A stretch of DNA of 64,000 bases, from contig NC_092576.1 in assembly GCF_037975245.1 (NCBI RefSeq), positions 14,898,611 through 14,962,610 of the forward strand. The letters are read 5' to 3'. A program made the position numbers and the translations under genes. Below, in pieces: positions 59,221 to 64,000 of this stretch. This stretch comes from Apostichopus japonicus. Its lineage: Eukaryota; Echinodermata; Holothuroidea; Aspidochirotida; Stichopodidae. Positions within the stretch are counted from its first letter, which is position 1. Every line of letters begins with the position of its first letter. The notes under the pieces were generated by a model. It was not told the DNA's origin, ran no database searches, and worked only from the letters and a program-made list of their open reading frames with translations.

Positions 59221-60299
59221 AAGTAGTATGTTACACATTTATGACCTACTGACCCCCCCCCCCCCCTTGTAAACATTTCTGAGGACGCCCTTGCTTAGAC
59301 CTCATGATAGGGGCCCCTTTGGGCCAGGAGCCCGCCAGGCTCATCGTTTCACCCGGGTGGAGCATTACACAATAAACAGATAATAGTTACTTATTTCAGT
59401 CTCCTTTCAACTATTCGAATTTTTAAAGCAAACAGCAGATATCACATCATATCAGTGAGCATGAAAATGGCGCTCCGGGATGAACAGCCTCCAACTGTAG
59501 ATATGTGTAGTGTTCGGTTTCGGAAATATCTGGTATTTTTTCATTTCCTTTAACGAAGTTGTATAGTAGCCGTTATAAGAGGTTCTTATAGATGTACACC
59601 AATAAATTAATTGTGTCTGAATTTTCTAAAATTCCCTGACCATGGCCATTCTTCATCATTATTCCCTCCATGCAATTTTGACAAGTGTGTTAGGGGTTGA
59701 AGGTTTTCCTGTATTGGTTGTCCATAGATGAAATTTTGTGCAACATTATGGGTATGTTTTGAAGTGAATTTATTCACGAGAATTTGTGAATTTTCTAATT
59801 CTGAGCAAATAATGGGCTTAAAACCTTGAAAAGTGGGGCTTACGGGTATTGTGGGCCGCGACGTAGAATCACCTACAAAAAGCAATGATCCACAGGAGAT
59901 GCGGTGAGGTCGAACATGATGTGTGACTGGTGACATCTTCAAACAGGTTATGGATGAAAAAAAACTATTGGGAAATTCTTGGTTCTCAGGCAGAAGTGTA
60001 CATCTGGTTGCTCATTTCAAGCCCGAGAAGTGCCATTTCCGGTGATATGGGGGGTATCAAAACCAGAAATTATCTTGTACGCTGCGCGCCAACCGATGGT
60101 GGGGCTCCGCTTAGATAGTAATTCGCCCCCCCCCCCAGGGTTAAAAAATCCTGGATACGCCCTTGATTACCATTGACATAATCATGATGAACACCCTTGC
60201 TAGCTTGGTAAATTTGGAACTATTTAATTATTCGCCCGCCTTGTCAGGTGACTGTACGTGATGTATCTTCACATGTCAATCATCACCAAAATCGGAATT
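59221..60299. other. hAT-like end fragments with the shared 36-mer motif
   Basis: A right end GAGGACGCCCTTG is at about 59281-59293 and another, GGATACGCCCTTG, at about 60153-60165. The shared motif is at 60080-60119. Left ends not identified. No gene. Confidence 0.4.
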
Positions 60300-60845
60300 T
60301 GGAATATGTTAATGAGCTATATCGATGATATGTCGATTTAAATAGGTATATGTCAATTTGAGTTGCTAGAAACTGTTATAAGTCCAAGACAATTGACTTC
60401 TACCGATTTAATTCGACATATCATCGATTTAAACTAGTAGATGTCGATTTAAATTGACATATACCGATTTATTTTACATATCATCGTTTTAAATTGGTAT
60501 ATGTCGATTTAAATATGTCGATTTAAACTGGTATAAGTCGAATTAAATTGGTATATGTCGATTTAAATTGACATATACCGATTTAATTCGACATTTCATC
60601 GATTTAAACTGGTATATGTCGATTTAAATTGACATATACCGATTTATTTTACTTATCATATCATCGATTTAAATCGACATATACAATTTAAATCGATGAT
60701 AAGTAAAATAAATCGGTATATGTCAACTTAAATCGACATATACCAGTTTAATTCTACATATAATCAATCTAAATCGACATATACCAGTTTAATTCGACAT
60801 ATCATCGATTTAAATCAACATATACAATTTAAACCGACATTGGTA
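60300..60845. repeat. Palindromic satellite of ATCGATTTAAAT / GACATATACC units
   Basis: Units of about 30 bases (TTTAAATTGACATATACCGA, ATCATCGATTTAAACTGGTA) alternate in both orientations. A long imperfect hairpin spans 60631-60724 with arms of about 40 bases. Confidence 0.85.
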
Positions 60846-61620
60846 GCTTGAATTATTTTGTGGTACTTAATTGCACACAAAACCGTTTGGTTCTAGACAT
60901 ATATTTCTTCCATCAAAGTTGTGTACAATATTATGCTCATGTTACGCAGGTTCAAAATTCCCCGGTAAATCACTGTATGCGACGTCATACATCTACTGTA
61001 GATGATCATATCCGACACCTTCATTCATTGAAACAGACAACGCGCAAGCGCACGCAACCTGAAGACACGCGAAATAGATATATATGGAAAATCACAACGC
61101 TGCTCATCGCCGATTGATGTGTTTCGCAATAACATCTTTCATATTTCTTAGTGTCATCGCGCAGTAAACCGTGCAGGGACTTAGAGAACACCCAGGTGAT
61201 TTAGGGTCACAAAAATCGTTATAAAACCATAACGGTTGTGTTTTTTAAACAAAACTTTGTATTTGGGGTAGGTGGAATGTATTCTTTCTCATGGTCTATC
61301 TGTTGAGCGTTTTTTCCTCATTTACAATTGGACGTGCGACAACGCTACAGTGTAATTATGTCTACTTGTGTTTTGTTATAAACATATGTACAATTGGATG
61401 ATCAGACTGGACGTAAGATAAGATTTAATTATTCCATCCAACAAATTGGTGACGCCGACGTAAAGTGATAGTGGTTTACTCTATTTATATTGTAACTTAG
61501 CATGGAGGTATAGACGGAGGCATATTCTCGTGAAGTTCAATTTAGGCTAGGCCCTAGAATAAATAAGATGTAGGCTTAACGCTGTATGTTTGTGATGCAC
61601 GAAAACACAGGTCGCACGAC
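60846..61620. other. Intergenic, nothing recognised
   Basis: No supported feature. Confidence 0.4.
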
Positions 61621-61624
61621 AAGG

Positions 61625-61910
61625 CACGCCCTATAAGCACGTAATTCCATGCATGACGTCAACATCGAGGTTTCTGATTTGATAATAAGGCTATAGCCTA
61701 ACGTTAGGTTATATACATTCCGTACCGAACTATAGCGCCACAAGTGATTCAGTATTACTTGCAGAATAACTTTTTGAGTTCAGCCAAATGCTACTTCAAT
61801 TTTTTTAATCGGTAGTTTGGTAAGGACCTGGTACTGGTATAGTATAGTAGGCTAGGCTAAGGTTGTAGGTGTGACGTCATGCATGGGACTCCGGGCTTAC
61901 AGGGCGTGTC
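61625..61910. repeat. ~45-bp inverted repeat with CRE-like TGACGTCA at both arms
   Basis: Left arm contains GGCACGCCCTATAAGC and CCATGCATGACGTCA; the right arm holds the inverted TGACGTCATGCATGG and GCTTACAGGGCGTG. The arms are ~200 bases apart, so they could be the ends of a small element. Confidence 0.6.
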
Positions 61911-64000
61911 CGCACGAAAATAGGGGAACGCAGTATACTACTTCGGAATGCACCTTCTAGTCGAACGCCCAGTTATTGCAGGTAGTATCTGGCGGCGGGC
62001 GAGTTATAAAGCTGCTAGCGCCTATATTGAGGATCCAGTATGTTAATTCATTGAGACTCATTCACCCAAATGATAAATTGCTATTGTCCCTTTTTTGTGC
62101 TCTAGATTAAAATTTTGTTTGACAAGGTGAGCTGACTGACTTTTCAGAGAGAGAGAGAAGAGATGTGAATTGTGTCTTCGGAAAGGTAACAAAATCCAAG
62201 TATAATAATGATCCAATTCTATCAAACTTGTGCACCATTATGTCCTTCTTTCCCAACACCACATCTTGCTAATTCCCCGAACCCTTGTAACATGGTTTCC
62301 TTGCCGAACTTCCCTTACGTCTGACTTCCCCCTCCCTTCAACCACGACTCTTTCACCCGTTAGCCAATCTTCCACCACTGGCATCACAGCAGTGTTAACT
62401 TGCAATATATTTCATTAACCTATGTTGTTTCAAATTAAAATGAAATTGGTTGTATTCGCTTCACGGCGTGGTAAACTGTGTCCCACAAGGTCAAATACTT
62501 CAATACTACAATTTTACGAAAGTTGTTTGTTTAATTTTAACCGTCTTAGACAGCAAACAAGCATGATAGTAACATAATGTTATATCTTTAGTCGGAAGTT
62601 GCCGCGAAGGGCTTATTGTGGCCAAATGTGTATGGCCAAACAGACGGGGTCCGAAATGATTGACTGTGATTGTAAGATCATTTGCCTTTTTCCGTTCTTT
62701 TTTTCTTCTTCAAATCTCCTCGAATATCGTTCCCATGACTGAAACTTTTACCTACCTTCCAATTGATAGGGCAGCTTGAGGGCATTTGTAAATATTTCAA
62801 TGCTGCCAATGTTGCAACAGAGTAGTGGTAGTTGTGTTGTGTGCATGTAAATACACTGAAATTCAAATGTAATGATATGCAAGTCTTCTAGTGATTTGAC
62901 GCCCCAATTGATATATAAATCCTGCAGAATCAAGTTCGTAGACAAAGAACATAATTGATTGATGTGTATATAACGCATAAGTCTATCACACCTGCTTCTT
63001 CCAGATAAGTCGATGTTTTACTTCTATCTATACCTGCGTCTGAACTTTAGCATATATAAATCATCTTAGTAACATTTATCATCTTAGTTTATGTGACTTC
63101 ATGAATAAATTAAACTGCTTGAAGAATGCTTGTTCACTTAACAGTTGAATATGTATTGTTTTATTTCTCCTTAGTTAATGAATCAAAAGTATTATATTGA
63201 TAATTTGGGATTGTCTGCATGATTAGCACATACATGAAGCAATCTTACGGCTTACATAGATCATGTTACCATTGAAACATTCTTATTAGGACTTAACGAT
63301 AATCTGTTTGGCTTACAAAACATGAGACGTTGTCAGAAGGACAAAATATATGGAAATCAACAGCCTACCTTTGCTACAAAGCAAGAGCTTGTCATTAATT
63401 CTAGTTTCAATGCTTGGATACCTCATCCTCTGTGTGTAATTAGTGCAATTGTGGTAAAAGAAAATGCAACTTGTGTTCGAATCGATCTTGGTAAATGTCG
63501 AGAGATTAATTTACCGAGAGAGGTCATCATATATTACTATTGAACAAAATTAGTAATAAATCTTAATTAATGATACTGTGAAAGACATATTTGCAGTATT
63601 CTTGTGCTGGCATTTTGTGTAAACACTCGTTTTACTTCTGTTGATTTCCGACATTCACAACATATGGATAGCCTATAACATCTTTTTTACAGACGCTTTA
63701 GAGGTGTGTTCAGTACATTAATGTACATAACATGCCTTCCAGACCTGCAGATACTGTATGGTAACTAGTTTTAGGTAATATTGAATATGCAGCTTCGCAA
63801 TTTGACAGTCGCTTTGTCGTTGTAGATTAGTTTAAGGTAAATCCATCGTTTGATTTTTTTTTTGTGCAATGTATAGGCCTATCACCACACCCTTCCGTTG
63901 CGCACATGCCAATGTGTTGTCTGCACAAACATAGTAATTTAAGTGGGATATTTTCTTCGCGTGGAATTAATTCAATGAAAATTACTGAAAAATAGAATAC
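61911..64000. other. Intergenic, nothing recognised
   Basis: A 73-codon frame at 63322-63543 (plus) is open but has no recognisable domain and no clear splice partners. Confidence 0.4.

Noticed and set aside
63322-63543. 73-codon frame with several cysteines
   Set aside because: No domain, signal peptide or splice context; likely chance.

Overview
The window looks like AT-rich nuclear DNA from a marine deuterostome, most probably an echinoderm and plausibly a sea cucumber. The basis is: small exons with GT..AG splice sites; an EGF plus fibrinogen-related domain gene of the type known from holothurians (fibrinogen-like protein A); Penelope-like, P-element-like, hAT and integrase-type elements; and abundant minisatellites. 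No bacterial operon, CRISPR array, rRNA or intact tRNA gene was seen. All family assignments are by eye.

Layout. 1-1.4 kb: a two-copy repeat. 1.8-5.9 kb: an element with terminal inverted repeats and a decayed gene ending in a cysteine-rich CXC-like tail. 7.7-10 kb: tandem repeats and the 3' part of a Penelope-like element with a candidate hammerhead ribozyme. 10.6-26.1 kb: a SINE-like fragment, TGTCC-rich islands at both ends, a hAT element with perfect 8-bp target duplication, a decayed spliced integrase gene on the minus strand, and an array of GTGACTCGCGTGAC motifs. 26.2-38.5 kb: an AP-3 mu adaptor gene (plus strand). Eleven coding pieces align, but one exon is split by a hAT MITE, the 3' part of that exon with its splice donor is tandemly repeated about 12 times, about 130 internal residues are absent, and one exon has an in-frame stop. 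42-43.3 kb: a single-exon class A GPCR with one frameshift and one stop. 47-49.1 kb: fibrinogen-related gene (minus strand), lacking its last exon. 51-52.6 kb: a CTTAAGT-rich region holding a TTAA-flanked MITE. 57-59.2 kb: a P-element-like transposon with 32-bp inverted repeats, 8-bp target duplications and a THAP exon. 60.3-60.8 kb: a strongly palindromic satellite. The remainder is intergenic, without recognisable genes.

The host-type genes are AP-3 mu (vesicle coat), the GPCR and the fibrinogen-related protein (probable lectin); they are functionally unrelated and form no cluster. The most notable material is transposon biology: an exon that took a hAT insertion and amplified its own splice donor, a P-element relative with N-terminal THAP exon, and a ribozyme-bearing Penelope remnant. 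Nearly every long reading frame carries one or two breaks. This may mean real decay, or indel and consensus errors in the assembly; the sequence alone cannot decide.
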